This document shows, in pieces, positions 6,376 to 6,486 of a DNA stretch of 6,486 bases. A model generated the notes under the pieces. It searched no databases. It worked only from the letters and a program-made list of their open reading frames with translations, and was not told the DNA's origin. The DNA comes from JAAYCI01 sp964370195 (GTDB lineage: Bacteria; Bacillota; Clostridia; Oscillospirales; Ruminococcaceae): positions 1-6,486 of the forward strand of contig CAYJIH010000070.1 of assembly GCA_964370195.1 (NCBI GenBank), written 5' to 3'. Positions within the stretch are counted from its first letter, which is position 1. Each line of letters opens with the position of its first letter. The translations under genes were made by a program, and so were the position numbers.

Positions 6376-6486
6376 ATCAAAAACCATAAAGGCAGAAACA
6401 AAATACAGGATGCTAGAAAGAAAAACAGCATAAATACTTCCATAAATAAAATGTACCTGAAATCATTATTTTGCTTCTTACGACGC

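Noticed and set aside
6171..6443. Minus-strand frame of 90 codons over the 3' end of the chemoreceptor
   Set aside because: It reads through the terminator hairpin and the antisense of the proline-rich tail; the hydrophobic start is a by-product of A-rich sequence.

Overview
The window looks like chromosomal DNA from a low-GC anaerobic Bacillota, most likely a member of Clostridia. This is an inference from several traits: AT-rich spacers, GGAGG-type ribosome binding sites, sigma-A-like promoters, a clostridial-style MATE transporter paired with a cytidylate kinase-like protein, and a methyl-accepting chemotaxis protein with a 'GDF' linker after its HAMP domain. I cannot name the genus. There are no rRNA or tRNA genes, insertion sequences, CRISPR repeats or phage genes.

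Layout. A leftward unit (110-2090, minus strand) encodes a MATE-family multidrug/solute exporter followed by a small cytidylate kinase-like P-loop protein. The two genes overlap by 26 bases and end at a strong intrinsic terminator (52-90). A spacer of about 580 bases follows (2091-2674). It holds a near-consensus leftward promoter (2456-2484), a stretch that may be the remnant of a decayed small gene (about 2146-2476), and a weaker rightward promoter (2607-2634). The rightward half carries a 661-residue protein (2675-4660) that I assign to the carotenoid cleavage oxygenase (RPE65/CCD) family because all four iron-binding histidine motifs can be found in order. Next comes a methyl-accepting chemotaxis protein (4871-6322) with its own good promoter (4740-4768), and a perfect 18-bp hairpin terminator (6337-6375). 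The last 110 bases (6376-6486) and the first 45 show nothing I can support.

How the parts fit. The MATE transporter and kinase-like protein are probably co-transcribed and translationally coupled. The oxygenase and the chemoreceptor point the same way, but a 210-base gap and a separate promoter make them look like independent units. No carotenoid biosynthesis, retinal-protein or aromatic degradation gene lies beside the oxygenase, so its substrate cannot be read from context.

The most notable item is the oxygenase: a divergent, O2-dependent-type non-heme iron enzyme in what looks like an anaerobe, with altered second-shell acidic positions. The chemoreceptor is also unusual in having only about 37 residues between its two membrane helices. 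I do not see a convincing multi-gene undescribed system.
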